Below, one piece after another: positions 1 through 7,192 of a stretch of 9,210 bases of DNA. Made by a program: the position numbers and the translations under genes. The notes under the pieces are model-generated. The model was not told where the DNA came from. It did no database searches and saw only the letters and a program-made list of their open reading frames with translations. Positions within the stretch are counted from its first letter, which is position 1. Each line of letters opens with the position of its first letter. This DNA comes from Comamonadaceae bacterium (GTDB taxonomy: Bacteria > Pseudomonadota > Gammaproteobacteria > Burkholderiales > Burkholderiaceae_C): contig JAHEBY010000077.1 in NCBI GenBank assembly GCA_024642025.1, positions 1 through 9,210 of the forward strand, given 5' to 3'.

Positions 1-1
1 A

Positions 2-1018
2 CTAGCTGCGGCTGCAGTCGCCACAATTGGCACGCTGATGGCTGCACCGGCCTTTGCTGGTAAGACAGTCGACGCCATCAAAGCACGCGGTCAGGTCGTT
101 TGCGGCGTCAACACTGGTTTGGCTGGTTTCGCAGCCGCCGACTCTTCTGGCAAGTGGTCTGGTATGGATGTGGACGTTTGCAAGGCCTTGGCTGCAGCAA
201 CCCTGGGCGATGCAGAAAAGGTCAAATATGTGCCATTGAACGCCCAGCAACGCTTTACTGCGCTGCAGTCCGGCGAAATCGACGTTCTGGCCCGCAATAC
301 CACTTTCACCCTCACGCGCGACGCGTCGCTGGGCCTCAGCGCTACCGTGGTCAACTACTACGACGGCCAAGGCTTCATGGTGCCTGTACGCACCAAGATG
401 AAGAGCGCCAAGCAGCTCAAAGGGCAAACCGTTTGCGTGCAGTCTGGCACCACGACGGAGAAAAACCTGACGGACTACTCCAAAGCCAATAACCTCAACA
501 TCAAACCTGTGGTTTTTGAGAAGCTGGAAGCGGCTGAAAACGCGTACTTCACCGGTCGGTGCATTGCCTACACAACCGATGCTTCAGGCCTGTCGTCAAC
601 CCGCAGCAGAGTGGCGAAAGATCCTAAAGAGCACATGATTCTGCCGGACCTCATTTCCAAGGAACCCCTTGGACCTATGGTCCGTCGTGGCGATGATGAG
701 TGGTTTGCCATTGTCAAATGGGTGATGTACGGCATGATGGAAGCAGAAGAGTATGGCGTGACTCAAGCCAATGTAGCCGCGCAAAAAGCCTCCAGTACTG
801 ACCCTGTCGTTCAGCGGCTGCTGGGTGGCGGCAACGAAGATTCAGGCAAGTTGCTGGGGCTGGACAAAGACTGGATGGCTAACGTCATCAAGGCGGTTGG
901 CAACTATGGCGAAATTTATGAGCGAAATGTGGGTCCCAAAACACCACTAAACCTTCCTCGCGGCTTGAACAACCTGTGGAACAAGGGCGGCTTGATGTAC
1001 GCATACCCAGTGCGTTAA
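2..1018 (+). CDS. aapJ: General L-amino-acid ABC transporter, periplasmic substrate-binding protein (5' partial)
   Basis: This is the periplasmic binding protein that captures polar L-amino acids and hands them to the AapQM permease. The reading frame is open from the first bases of the window, and the visible part begins inside a signal peptide that ends in AAPAFA before GKTVDAIKARG. The real start codon therefore lies only a few residues upstream of the window; the ATG at 38 is inside the signal peptide and is not the start. About 338 codons are visible, close to the family length of about 340. Family hallmarks include VVCGVNTGLAGF, GMDVDVCKA, GEIDVLARNTTFTLTRD and, near the end, NLPRGLNNLWNKGGLMYAYPVR-like text. 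Four cysteines (visible residues 34, 60, 145 and 187) are well placed for two disulfides, as expected of this larger binding-protein group. It heads the aapJQMP operon. The exact substrate range within polar amino acids cannot be read from sequence. Confidence 0.95.
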   Translation, partial: LAAAAVATIGTLMAAPAFAGKTVDAIKARGQVVCGVNTGLAGFAAADSSGKWSGMDVDVCKALAAATLGDAEKVKYVPLNAQQRFTALQSGEIDVLARNTTFTLTRDASLGLSATVVNYYDGQGFMVPVRTKMKSAKQLKGQTVCVQSGTTTEKNLTDYSKANNLNIKPVVFEKLEAAENAYFTGRCIAYTTDASGLSSTRSRVAKDPKEHMILPDLISKEPLGPMVRRGDDEWFAIVKWVMYGMMEAEEYGVTQANVAAQKASSTDPVVQRLLGGGNEDSGKLLGLDKDWMANVIKAVGNYGEIYERNVGPKTPLNLPRGLNNLWNKGGLMYAYPVR

Positions 1019-1052
1019 TCGGCAGCAAATCTAAACCCTGACTGCACGTACC

Positions 1053-1098
1053 AAAAAGCCGTTGCCTGGTCCAGTTTCTGACCCGGCAGCGGCTTTTT
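1053..1098 (+). terminator. Intra-operon hairpin with U-run, probable partial terminator after aapJ
   Basis: The arms AAAAAGCCGTTGCC (1053-1066) and GGCAGCGGCTTTTT (1085-1098) pair over their whole length, with one G-U wobble in the plus-strand RNA. After a single mismatch, GGTC (1068-1071) pairs with GACC (1080-1083), closing an 8-nt loop. The 3' arm ends in a run of five T. The structure lies 34 bp after the aapJ stop and ends about 28 bp before the aapQ ATG. The wobble pair means it folds better in the plus-strand transcript, which fits a terminator or attenuator that lowers expression of the downstream permease genes relative to the binding protein. Confidence 0.82.
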
Positions 1099-1126
1099 CT
1101 ATTTACCAGTCTGAAAAGTGCCACCC

Positions 1127-2302
1127 ATGACTACAAAGTCCCCACCAAAAAAACAAAGCTGGTCTTGGCGCAGTCAGGCCTTTCGGGCCGTCGTCTACCA
1201 GATCATTGCGATTGCCGCCGTCACGCTGATGGTCTGGTTCCTTGCGCACAACACGTTGCAAAACATGAATGCGCGGGGCATTCAAAGCGGCTTTGATTTC
1301 CTTGGCGGACCGGCCGGTTTTGACATTGGAGAAAGCCTCTATCCGTTTGACTCCGGCTCTCCTTACTGGCAGGCGTTCCTGGTTGGCCTTGTCAATACTT
1401 TGCGCGTGGCGATTCTTGGCATCATCCTCACGACCATTTTGGGGACGTTGCTGGGCATCGGGCGGTTTTCACGAAACGCGCTGATACGTGGGCTCTGTTA
1501 TGGTTACATCGAGTTTTTCAGAAATATTCCTGTCCTACTCCAGTTGCTCATGTGGTACCTCTTTCTGACGGAGGCGCTGCCGTTTGCGATGGATGCCATC
1601 ACTTTTGGGCCGTTCTTCCTGAGCAAGGGCGGGCTGATTTTTCCAAAGCCCATTTGGGAAGTCGGGCATCTTTGGGGCTTCATTGGCCTCGTCGCTGGAT
1701 GTCTGGTTGCATTCGTCTATCGACGCTGGGCATTTAAACAATTTGAGGCAACAGGCCGTCTTCGCAGCACGTTTTGGGTGCCTGTTGCAATCGTAATCGG
1801 TATGGGTGTCCTTGGCTGGCTCGCCGGCGGTGCTCCGTTTCATTTTGATTTCCCTAAAAAGGGGGACTTCTCCATAGAGAACGGTGGTTCACTCACGCCG
1901 GAATTTCTGGCTGTTCTGCTAGGCCTGACGCTGTATACCGCTGCGTTTGTCGCAGAGGTCGTACGGGCGGGCATTCAATCTGTGGCAACCGGCCAACGTG
2001 AAGCGGCCGCCGCTCTGGGGTTGAATGAAGGTCAGGCAATGCGGCTGGTGACGCTCCCGCAAGCCTTGCGGGTGATCATTCCGCCCATGACCAACCAGTT
2101 TTTGAACCTCACCAAAAACTCTTCACTCGCTGTGGCCATTGGCTATCCGGATGTTGTGTCCATTGCCAACACCTCACTGAATCAGACCGGTCGTGCCGTC
2201 GAATGTATTGCCATTGTGATGCTGGTGTATTTGACGACCTCGTTGTCAACATCATTTCTGATGAACTGGTACAACACCCGATCAGCGATCAAGGAAAGGT
2301 AA
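1127..2302 (+). CDS. aapQ: General L-amino-acid ABC transporter, permease subunit AapQ
   Basis: This is one of the two inner-membrane permease subunits of the Aap importer (HisM/GlnP-type family), which forms a heterodimer with AapM. It has 391 residues from the ATG at 1127. A GTG nine bases upstream (1118) is in frame and would add three residues. I prefer the ATG because GAAAAG sits at a normal distance before it, although the ribosome site is weak. Several hydrophobic segments are visible, near residues 23-41, 85-112, 125-150, 182-200 and 218-237, with more in the C-terminal half. EFFRNIPVLLQ marks the start of the permease domain. The cytoplasmic EAA loop, which docks on the ATPase, is seen as GQREAAAALGL (about residues 289-299) followed by LPQALRVIIPP. 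The long periplasmic or linker region between the first transmembrane segments and the EAA loop is typical of AapQ/BztB. Its stop lies 9 bp before aapM. Confidence 0.94.
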   Translation: MTTKSPPKKQSWSWRSQAFRAVVYQIIAIAAVTLMVWFLAHNTLQNMNARGIQSGFDFLGGPAGFDIGESLYPFDSGSPYWQAFLVGLVNTLRVAILGIILTTILGTLLGIGRFSRNALIRGLCYGYIEFFRNIPVLLQLLMWYLFLTEALPFAMDAITFGPFFLSKGGLIFPKPIWEVGHLWGFIGLVAGCLVAFVYRRWAFKQFEATGRLRSTFWVPVAIVIGMGVLGWLAGGAPFHFDFPKKGDFSIENGGSLTPEFLAVLLGLTLYTAAFVAEVVRAGIQSVATGQREAAAALGLNEGQAMRLVTLPQALRVIIPPMTNQFLNLTKNSSLAVAIGYPDVVSIANTSLNQTGRAVECIAIVMLVYLTTSLSTSFLMNWYNTRSAIKER

Positions 2303-2311
2303 GAGGCAACC

Positions 2312-3415
2312 ATGACCGCACAAGTTTTTGCCCCCATTGCGGCGCGCCCGGCTCCCGTCAAGACAGAGGGACTGGTCGCCTGGATTCGTATCAATCTTTT
2401 TGGCGACTGGGTTACAGGGCTGATGACAGTCATCGTCCTGGGCGCCCTGCTTCTGGTTGTCCCCAACCTCCTCAGCTGGGCCCTGTTTCGTGCGTCCTGG
2501 GCACCAGACTTTGAAGCCTGCAGGGTCGACGGCGCGGGAGCCTGCTGGGGTGTTGTGGCAGAGAAATATCGCCTTATCCTTTTTGGGCGCTACCCTTTTG
2601 AATTGCAGTGGCGGCCACTGGTGGCGACGATCTTGTTACTGGGGCTTCTGGTGGCAAGTTGCATGCGCGCTTTCTGGAAACCGCAGCTGGCTATTCTCTG
2701 GATCGTCGTACTTGCGGCGTTTTTCACACTGATGTATGGCAATGTTTTCGGGCTTGAGAAGGTAGATACTGACCGATGGGGCGGACTTCCACTGACCATC
2801 ATGCTCGCATCACTTTCGATGCTGATGGCGTTTCCCATTGCCATGGCCGTGGCACTGGGGCGGCGTTCAGCCATGCCCGCGATCCGCACCTTTTGCACCA
2901 TCTATGTTGAACTGATCCGTGGTGTGCCGTTGATCTCGGTGCTGTTCATGGCGTCTTTCATGTTCCCGCTATTCATGCCGGTTGGGTTTTCCATAGATGT
3001 TTTGGTTCGTGTCATGGTGGGTATTACGCTATTTGCCGCTGCCTACATGGCCGAGGTCATTCGTGGGGGCCTGCAGGCCATTCCCAAAGGACAAATTGAA
3101 GCCGCCGCGACGCTGGGCTTGTCCTACACGCAAACTCAAGTCAAGATCGTCCTGCCCCAGGCCCTTGCCATGGTGGTGCCGAGCATCATGAACAACTTTA
3201 TTGGTCTGTTCAAGGACACGTCTCTCGTGACGATTGTGAGTTTGTATGAATTGACCGGGGCGATGTCACTGGCATTGAACTCAGACGCCAACTGGCGACC
3301 TTTCAAAATTGAAGGCTATATTTTTATTGCCCTGATTTACTTTGCGTTTTGCTTTTCGATGTCGCGCTACAGCCTCTGGGTTGAGAAACAGGTCAACAAG
3401 GGCAAGGCCCGATAA
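2312..3415 (+). CDS. aapM: General L-amino-acid ABC transporter, permease subunit AapM
   Basis: This is the second inner-membrane permease of the Aap importer, partner of AapQ, with 367 residues. The ATG at 2312 is preceded by AAGAGG at a good spacing, and the ribosome site lies next to the aapQ stop, so translational coupling is likely. Hydrophobic stretches are visible near residues 33-55, 103-117, 126-145, 158-182, 204-225, 230-248 and 333-350. ELIRGVPLISVLFM opens the permease core. The EAA loop is KGQIEAAATLGL (about 259-270), followed by LPQALAMVVPSIMNNFIGLFKD. A hydrophilic stretch with two cysteines (C70 and C78) lies after the first transmembrane segment and may be periplasmic; a disulfide there is possible but unproven. 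The order Q-M-P matches the known aap/bzt operons. Confidence 0.94.
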   Translation: MTAQVFAPIAARPAPVKTEGLVAWIRINLFGDWVTGLMTVIVLGALLLVVPNLLSWALFRASWAPDFEACRVDGAGACWGVVAEKYRLILFGRYPFELQWRPLVATILLLGLLVASCMRAFWKPQLAILWIVVLAAFFTLMYGNVFGLEKVDTDRWGGLPLTIMLASLSMLMAFPIAMAVALGRRSAMPAIRTFCTIYVELIRGVPLISVLFMASFMFPLFMPVGFSIDVLVRVMVGITLFAAAYMAEVIRGGLQAIPKGQIEAAATLGLSYTQTQVKIVLPQALAMVVPSIMNNFIGLFKDTSLVTIVSLYELTGAMSLALNSDANWRPFKIEGYIFIALIYFAFCFSMSRYSLWVEKQVNKGKAR

Positions 3416-3462
3416 CGATCGCCGCGCGAAGATACTATTCCCACTTTTATTGACGGATCATC

Positions 3463-4206
3463 ATGGCCGAACCGATTATCAAATTCGAAAAACTCAACAA
3501 ATGGTACGGGAACAACTTTCACGTGCTTCGCGATGTTGACCTGAATGTTGCCCAAGGCGAACGCATTGTGATCTGCGGCCCTTCGGGCTCGGGCAAATCC
3601 ACCCTTATACGGTGTGTCAACCGACTGGAAGAACATCAGGAAGGACGGCTCGTGGTCGATGGCGTGGAGCTCACCGACGATGTCAAGGCCATTGATGACG
3701 TGCGCAAAAAGGTCGGCATGGTGTTTCAGCAATTCAACCTGTTTCCCCACCTCACCGTTTTGGAAAACCTCACACTGTCGCCCATGTGGGTTGGCAAAAC
3801 TCCTAAGAAAGAGGCCGAAGAAAAGGCGATGGCGCAGCTCAAGCGTGTTCGTATTGCCGAGCAGGCCAGCAAGTACCCGTTGCAGTTGTCAGGCGGGCAG
3901 CAGCAGCGGGTTGCGATTGCACGGGCCCTGTGCCTCACACCCAAAATCATGTTGTTTGATGAGCCCACTTCTGCTTTGGATCCGGAAATGATCAAGGAAG
4001 TGCTTGATGTGATGGTCGAGATGGCGGACCAGGGGATCACCATGCTGTGCGTCACTCACGAAATGGGTTTCGCCAAGGCGGTCGCCGATCGGGTGATTTT
4101 CATGGACCAAGGGCAAATCGTGGAGCAGAACAACCCGCACGATTTCTTCAACAATCCGCAAAACGAACGCAGCAAAGACTTCCTCTCCAAAATTCTCGGA
4201 CACTAA
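3463..4206 (+). CDS. aapP: General L-amino-acid ABC transporter, ATP-binding subunit AapP
   Basis: This cytoplasmic ATPase drives amino-acid import through AapQM. At 247 residues it is full length for the GlnQ/HisP-type polar amino acid ATPase family. All ATPase motifs are intact: Walker A GPSGSGKST (39-47), Q-loop VFQQFN (87-92), ABC signature LSGGQQQR (142-149), Walker B IMLFDEP (162-168), D-loop SALD (170-173) and the switch histidine in VTHE (H199). The ATG at 3463 is the only sensible start; GGA lies about seven bases upstream, a modest ribosome site. It follows aapM by 47 bp with no terminator visible between them, and it closes the operon. No C-terminal regulatory domain is present, as normal for this group. 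Confidence 0.96.
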   Translation: MAEPIIKFEKLNKWYGNNFHVLRDVDLNVAQGERIVICGPSGSGKSTLIRCVNRLEEHQEGRLVVDGVELTDDVKAIDDVRKKVGMVFQQFNLFPHLTVLENLTLSPMWVGKTPKKEAEEKAMAQLKRVRIAEQASKYPLQLSGGQQQRVAIARALCLTPKIMLFDEPTSALDPEMIKEVLDVMVEMADQGITMLCVTHEMGFAKAVADRVIFMDQGQIVEQNNPHDFFNNPQNERSKDFLSKILGH

Positions 4207-4221
4207 ACGCGAGGCTCCTGC

Positions 4222-4247
4222 CACCGGGCCTCTGCGGATGCCCGGTG
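4222..4247. terminator. Perfect hairpin in the convergent aapP / bactofilin gap
   Basis: CACCGGGC (4222-4229) and GCCCGGTG (4240-4247) form a perfect, GC-rich 8-bp stem with a 10-nt loop. It lies 15 bp after the aapP stop and 13 bp before the convergent bactofilin stop. It therefore sits where a shared bidirectional terminator is expected. There is no T-run on either strand, so intrinsic termination is uncertain; it may instead protect the mRNA 3' ends. A competing fold, GAGGC (4211-4215) with GCCTC (4228-4232), overlaps it. Confidence 0.5.
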
Positions 4248-4260
4248 ATTGGATCGAGGC

Positions 4261-4890
4261 TCAGGCAGCTGCCAAAAGGCCCGTTTTCTGTGGTGACGAC
4301 GGCACGTTCTTCCGATCGCTGCCCGATACTGCGCCGGCCCCTGATGCGCCGAACTGAATTTCACCGGTCAACTGGCCGCCCTCTTCGATGACCACTTTGC
4401 CGTAACGAATCTTGCCGCTCACACGACCTGAGGAATAGATAACCAGCTTCTGGCGCACAACCAGATCGCCCTGAAATTCACCGTGAATTTCGGCGAAATC
4501 AATTTCCGCCGAGCCTTTGAACGCACCGCTCTCTGCAATTTGCATCACGCGTGAGTCCATCGTGGCTTCGACAGTGCCCTCTACAACGAGTGTGTCGCAG
4601 TCGGTTATCTCGACGCCCTTGAGCTTGATGTTGGGTCCTACGGTCAGCTTGCTACCGCCCTCCTTCATTGGAGCGCCAGCAGACTGCCCGGCGTGACTTG
4701 GAGAAACCTCCGCTGAAGCGGGTGACGCGGCGCCAGTCGGGGTATTGCCGCCAATGCCGCCTGTGGACGAACCTGTGGTTCGGGAAATGCCTGAACCTCC
4801 AAAACTGGATGGGTTGCTTGCGTTGCCAGCGTTACCGGGGTTGACGGAATCGGCAGGCCGCTTGCCGAAAAAGGGGGATTGCATAGCCAT
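4261..4890 (-). CDS. Bactofilin family cytoskeletal protein (DUF583)
   Basis: Bactofilins are small proteins that polymerise without nucleotides into filaments, often membrane-linked, that scaffold cell-wall enzymes or polar structures. The 209-residue protein has a Gly/Ser/Pro/Asn-rich, probably disordered tail at about residues 1-80. It is followed by a right-handed beta-helix core at about 82-182, with regularly spaced short hydrophobic strands (LVVEGTVEAT, ESGAFKGSAEI, IHGEFQGDLVV, SSGRVSGKIRY, EEGGQLTGEI). A short charged C-terminal tail follows. The start at 4890 is supported by AAGGAG a few bases upstream; a second in-frame ATG two codons later is less well placed. It is convergent with aapP and has no visible partner gene here, such as a LytM peptidase. 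The N-terminal tail is longer than in compact bactofilins. The family call is firm; the cellular role is not readable. Confidence 0.9.
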   Translation of the reverse strand: MAMQSPFFGKRPADSVNPGNAGNASNPSSFGGSGISRTTGSSTGGIGGNTPTGAASPASAEVSPSHAGQSAGAPMKEGGSKLTVGPNIKLKGVEITDCDTLVVEGTVEATMDSRVMQIAESGAFKGSAEIDFAEIHGEFQGDLVVRQKLVIYSSGRVSGKIRYGKVVIEEGGQLTGEIQFGASGAGAVSGSDRKNVPSSPQKTGLLAAA

Positions 4891-4901
4891 GGACTCTCCT
4901 T

Positions 4902-4915
4902 CGCTTGTAGAAGCG
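4902..4915 (-). promoter_or_regulatory. Small hairpin beside the bactofilin ribosome-binding site
   Basis: On the minus strand, CGCTT-CTAC-AAGCG forms a perfect 5-bp stem with a 4-nt loop, and its last bases abut the AAGGAG ribosome site that serves the ATG at 4890. Such a structure could tune ribosome access, but a stem this short is weak evidence. A TTGACG hexamer resembling a -35 box lies upstream at 4937-4942 without a convincing -10 partner. Confidence 0.25.
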
Positions 4916-5010
4916 CCTATGGTAGATGCTGCATTGCGTCAAAATAACAACAAAATTGCAACATCGGCACGAAAAATGCCACTGAATGTTACAAGACGCT
5001 TAGGACTATG

Positions 5011-6303
5011 CTAACGCAAATTTCCTGTATGCCCCAGCGAATAGCGGCCGGGTTGCGGCCAGACCGTCAGGCCGTGCGGTTCACGGCCAACCCTCACCTT
5101 ATCTACAGCACCGGAATCCGTGTCAAAGCGGTAAACAACATCGTCATACCGTCCTGACAACCACAGGTACTTTCCGTCACCACTGACGTTGCCCATGTCA
5201 GGGCTTCCACCGCCGGGAACCGGCCAGTTCTTGATGACCTTGCGGGTTGCAAAATCAATCACCGATACGCTGCCCTTGCCACGTGGAGTGCCGCGCACCG
5301 TGTTGCTGCCCCGGTTGGCGACATACAGGCTTTTGCCATCACGGCTCGGATACAAGCCGTGCGTGCCAATGCCTGTCTCGATAAACGCAATTTGCTTGAA
5401 CGACTCGCCGTCCACCACATGCACGCCATCGGCCATCATGTCGGCAATGAAAAAAACCTTTCCGTCGGGAGACGCCCGCACATCCTGGGGCATGCCTGGC
5501 GTCGTGCAGATTTCAGCGCCGGGCTCTCCGGGATCAGGAATTTTTTTTGGCTTTTTCCCGGGCGCAGCTATGGCCGCGAGCGCATCTGGCCTCGCAAAAT
5601 ATTGACTCAGTTTGACCATACCCACGACTGTCCGATTTACCAGATCAATCTTGGCCACTGATCCATTGAATTCGCAAGTGAAAACCGCGAACTTGCCGTC
5701 AATCGAAAAGTCTGCATGGTTGATACCAGCGCATTTGGGCACTGCAATGGAATACTTCAATTCCATGGTTCGGGGGTTGCGGAAATCAAGGCGTTTGTGG
5801 GCTTCCGCAACCACGATTGCATATTGCCCATCAGGCGACCAGTACATGTTGTAGGGGTCATCAACCGGGATTGACTTGCCCGGCTTTCCCGTGTTGGGGT
5901 CAATGGGCGTGAGGCTACCGTCGGTTCGTCCTTCTGCATTATTGGCAACCCACAAGGTCCGCAGATCCCACGACGGCACCACGTGCTGCGGGTTGATGCC
6001 GACAGGAAACGTATCGACCACCTTCAAAGTCGCAGGATCAATGACCGAAACGGTGTTGGCCGCCCGATTGGGCACATAGACGCGTTCCAGTGCACCAGAT
6101 ACCGCCGGGCTGAAATGCCCAGCACCGGTCTCGCTGTAAAGATTACCGCTGTCCGCGGCTGGGGGCATGCCGGGTACCGTCACAACCCCTGCCTGGGTCT
6201 TGTCCGGCAGGGGAACACTCGACGTCTGGGCCGCGGCAATCCATGCAGCACCAACCAGAAATAGCCCGCCTGAAAACGCCACGGCACTCTTAAATCGATT
6301 CAT
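5011..6303 (-). CDS. Exported YncE/YVTN-type beta-propeller protein
   Basis: This is a 430-residue predicted periplasmic beta-propeller. Residues 1-25 look like a signal peptide (MNRFKSAVAF then a hydrophobic core, cleavage near AAA-Q). The mature part shows propeller-blade repeats of the YVTN/YncE kind: VYVPNRAANTVSVIDPATLK (76-94), LWVANNAEGR (117-126), VVAEAHKRLDF (164-174), VFFIADMMADGVHVVD (283-298), LYVANRGSNTV (326-336) and LWLSGRYDDVVYRFD (380-394). Histidines recur at blade-loop positions (H107, H196, H315 and H410), and the conserved ending includes WPQPGRYSLGHTGN. Homologues of this type are annotated only as YncE-like or cytochrome-d1-like propellers. No haem-binding CxxCH motif is present, so it is not itself a c-type cytochrome. 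It lies 53 bp downstream of the creatininase-family gene, also exported, so the two probably form one transcript. Its biochemical role is unknown. Confidence 0.82.
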   Translation of the reverse strand: MNRFKSAVAFSGGLFLVGAAWIAAAQTSSVPLPDKTQAGVVTVPGMPPAADSGNLYSETGAGHFSPAVSGALERVYVPNRAANTVSVIDPATLKVVDTFPVGINPQHVVPSWDLRTLWVANNAEGRTDGSLTPIDPNTGKPGKSIPVDDPYNMYWSPDGQYAIVVAEAHKRLDFRNPRTMELKYSIAVPKCAGINHADFSIDGKFAVFTCEFNGSVAKIDLVNRTVVGMVKLSQYFARPDALAAIAAPGKKPKKIPDPGEPGAEICTTPGMPQDVRASPDGKVFFIADMMADGVHVVDGESFKQIAFIETGIGTHGLYPSRDGKSLYVANRGSNTVRGTPRGKGSVSVIDFATRKVIKNWPVPGGGSPDMGNVSGDGKYLWLSGRYDDVVYRFDTDSGAVDKVRVGREPHGLTVWPQPGRYSLGHTGNLR

Positions 6304-6356
6304 TATTTCCGCTCATGACCTAGTGACTTCAACACCCTCTAATGTAAGCGACGCGC

Positions 6357-7172
6357 CTACCTGGGCACTGCTATGGCGCTGCGTATGGCCGCTACGGTCT
6401 GGGCAACAATTTCACTCGTGCCCAGCTGCCCAAGTGCAGCCGTCGCAGGCCGCGGATCACCTCGGGTTCCAGAGGTATCACCTTCGCGCGCGGCGGTGCC
6501 GAAAAGGTCGGGTCGAACCATTGAAGGATCGGTTGCCATTTGCAACGCCGTGTCCGCCGTGCCGGCATGCGAACCGATCTGGGCTTGCGTCAGCCCGTTT
6601 GCTTTCAATGCCTGCACGTAGGTGGTTTGCGCAGTGTCGTAATACGCAGCTATGAAATGCGCTCGGGCAGTGGACTTGACCCAATCGCGGTTCAAGCTGG
6701 CTGCCACGGCTTTCAATGCGGACTGATAACCGCCATGGTCGCCAATCAAAATAATGTTGGTGAAGCCATGCTGTTTGAAACCTCGCCCGGCGGATTCCAG
6801 GATAGATTTGAATGCGGCCTCCGGCACCGAGATGGTCCCGGCGAAGCGCATGTGCTGGGTTGGCGGATCGATGTTGCCTTCAGGCACATAGGCCACCACC
6901 GGCGCCACCAGTGCGTTCCCCAGCTGCTGGGCAATGCGGCCGGCCAATATTTTTACCCGGGTATTATGTTTGCCGAGCGCCATATGGGGGCCACTTTGCT
7001 CAACGCCGCCCACAGGCAAAATAATGGTGGTTTTGCCACCCTTGATGGCATCTGAAAGCTCTGTGGTTGTCAGCTCCTCCAGGAAAACACTGGTCTGTGC
7101 CGGGGCAACCGTCGGCACCCAAAAAACCAGCAATACTGACATCTGGCACAAAGCCAGTTTGAACTTTCTCAT
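6357..7172 (-). CDS. Exported creatininase-family protein with a variant metal site
   Basis: The 271-residue protein has a signal peptide (about residues 1-25, cleavage near APA-Q), then a creatininase-family fold. Family motifs are recognisable: PVGGVEQSGPHMALGKHN (53-70) corresponds to the usual EQHGPHLPLxTD segment, IGDHGGYQ (143-150) to NGHGGN, and HAGTADTA (202-209) to HAGxxETS. Compared with classical creatininase, the second ligand histidine is serine (S60), the bridging aspartate position is histidine (H69), and the late glutamate is aspartate (D207). A metal may still bind, but creatinine amidohydrolase activity should not be assumed, especially for an exported protein. The ATG at 7172 has AGGTG a few bases upstream. 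It is the first gene of a two-gene unit with the beta-propeller and is divergent from the metal-efflux-type genes. Family relatives include amidohydrolases and peptidases acting on small cyclic or peptide substrates; the substrate here is unknown. Confidence 0.82.
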   Translation of the reverse strand: MRKFKLALCQMSVLLVFWVPTVAPAQTSVFLEELTTTELSDAIKGGKTTIILPVGGVEQSGPHMALGKHNTRVKILAGRIAQQLGNALVAPVVAYVPEGNIDPPTQHMRFAGTISVPEAAFKSILESAGRGFKQHGFTNIILIGDHGGYQSALKAVAASLNRDWVKSTARAHFIAAYYDTAQTTYVQALKANGLTQAQIGSHAGTADTALQMATDPSMVRPDLFGTAAREGDTSGTRGDPRPATAALGQLGTSEIVAQTVAAIRSAIAVPR

Positions 7173-7186
7173 TGTTCACCTATCAT
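7159..7186 (+). promoter_or_regulatory. Candidate sigma70-type promoter for the rightward efflux unit
   Basis: TTGAAC (7159-7164) and TATCAT (7181-7186) are separated by 16 bp and resemble -35 and -10 boxes, the second matching five of six consensus bases. Transcription would then start near 7193, at the preferred GTG start of the next gene, giving a leaderless or nearly leaderless message. The site lies across the start of the divergent creatininase-family gene. No clear MerR-type or other operator palindrome is visible. This is a pattern match only. Confidence 0.3.
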
Positions 7187-7192
7187 TCATTT

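Noticed and set aside
38..40. ATG at 38 as the aapJ start
   Set aside because: It falls within the signal peptide; the frame continues upstream as LAAAAVATIGTL, so the gene simply enters from outside the window.
3367..3750. 127-residue open frame on the minus strand over the aapP start
   Set aside because: It is antisense to aapM and aapP, whose motifs are intact; its sequence has no family character.
4961..4990. Possible terminator for the beta-propeller gene (GGCA/TGCC with flanking ACAT/ATGT)
   Set aside because: Only four contiguous base pairs form, the flanking pairs are out of register, and there is no proper T-run after the stem.
6540..7055. 171-residue open frame on the plus strand
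   Set aside because: It is antisense to the creatininase-family gene, which shows family motifs and a signal peptide; no ribosome site or domain supports the plus-strand frame.
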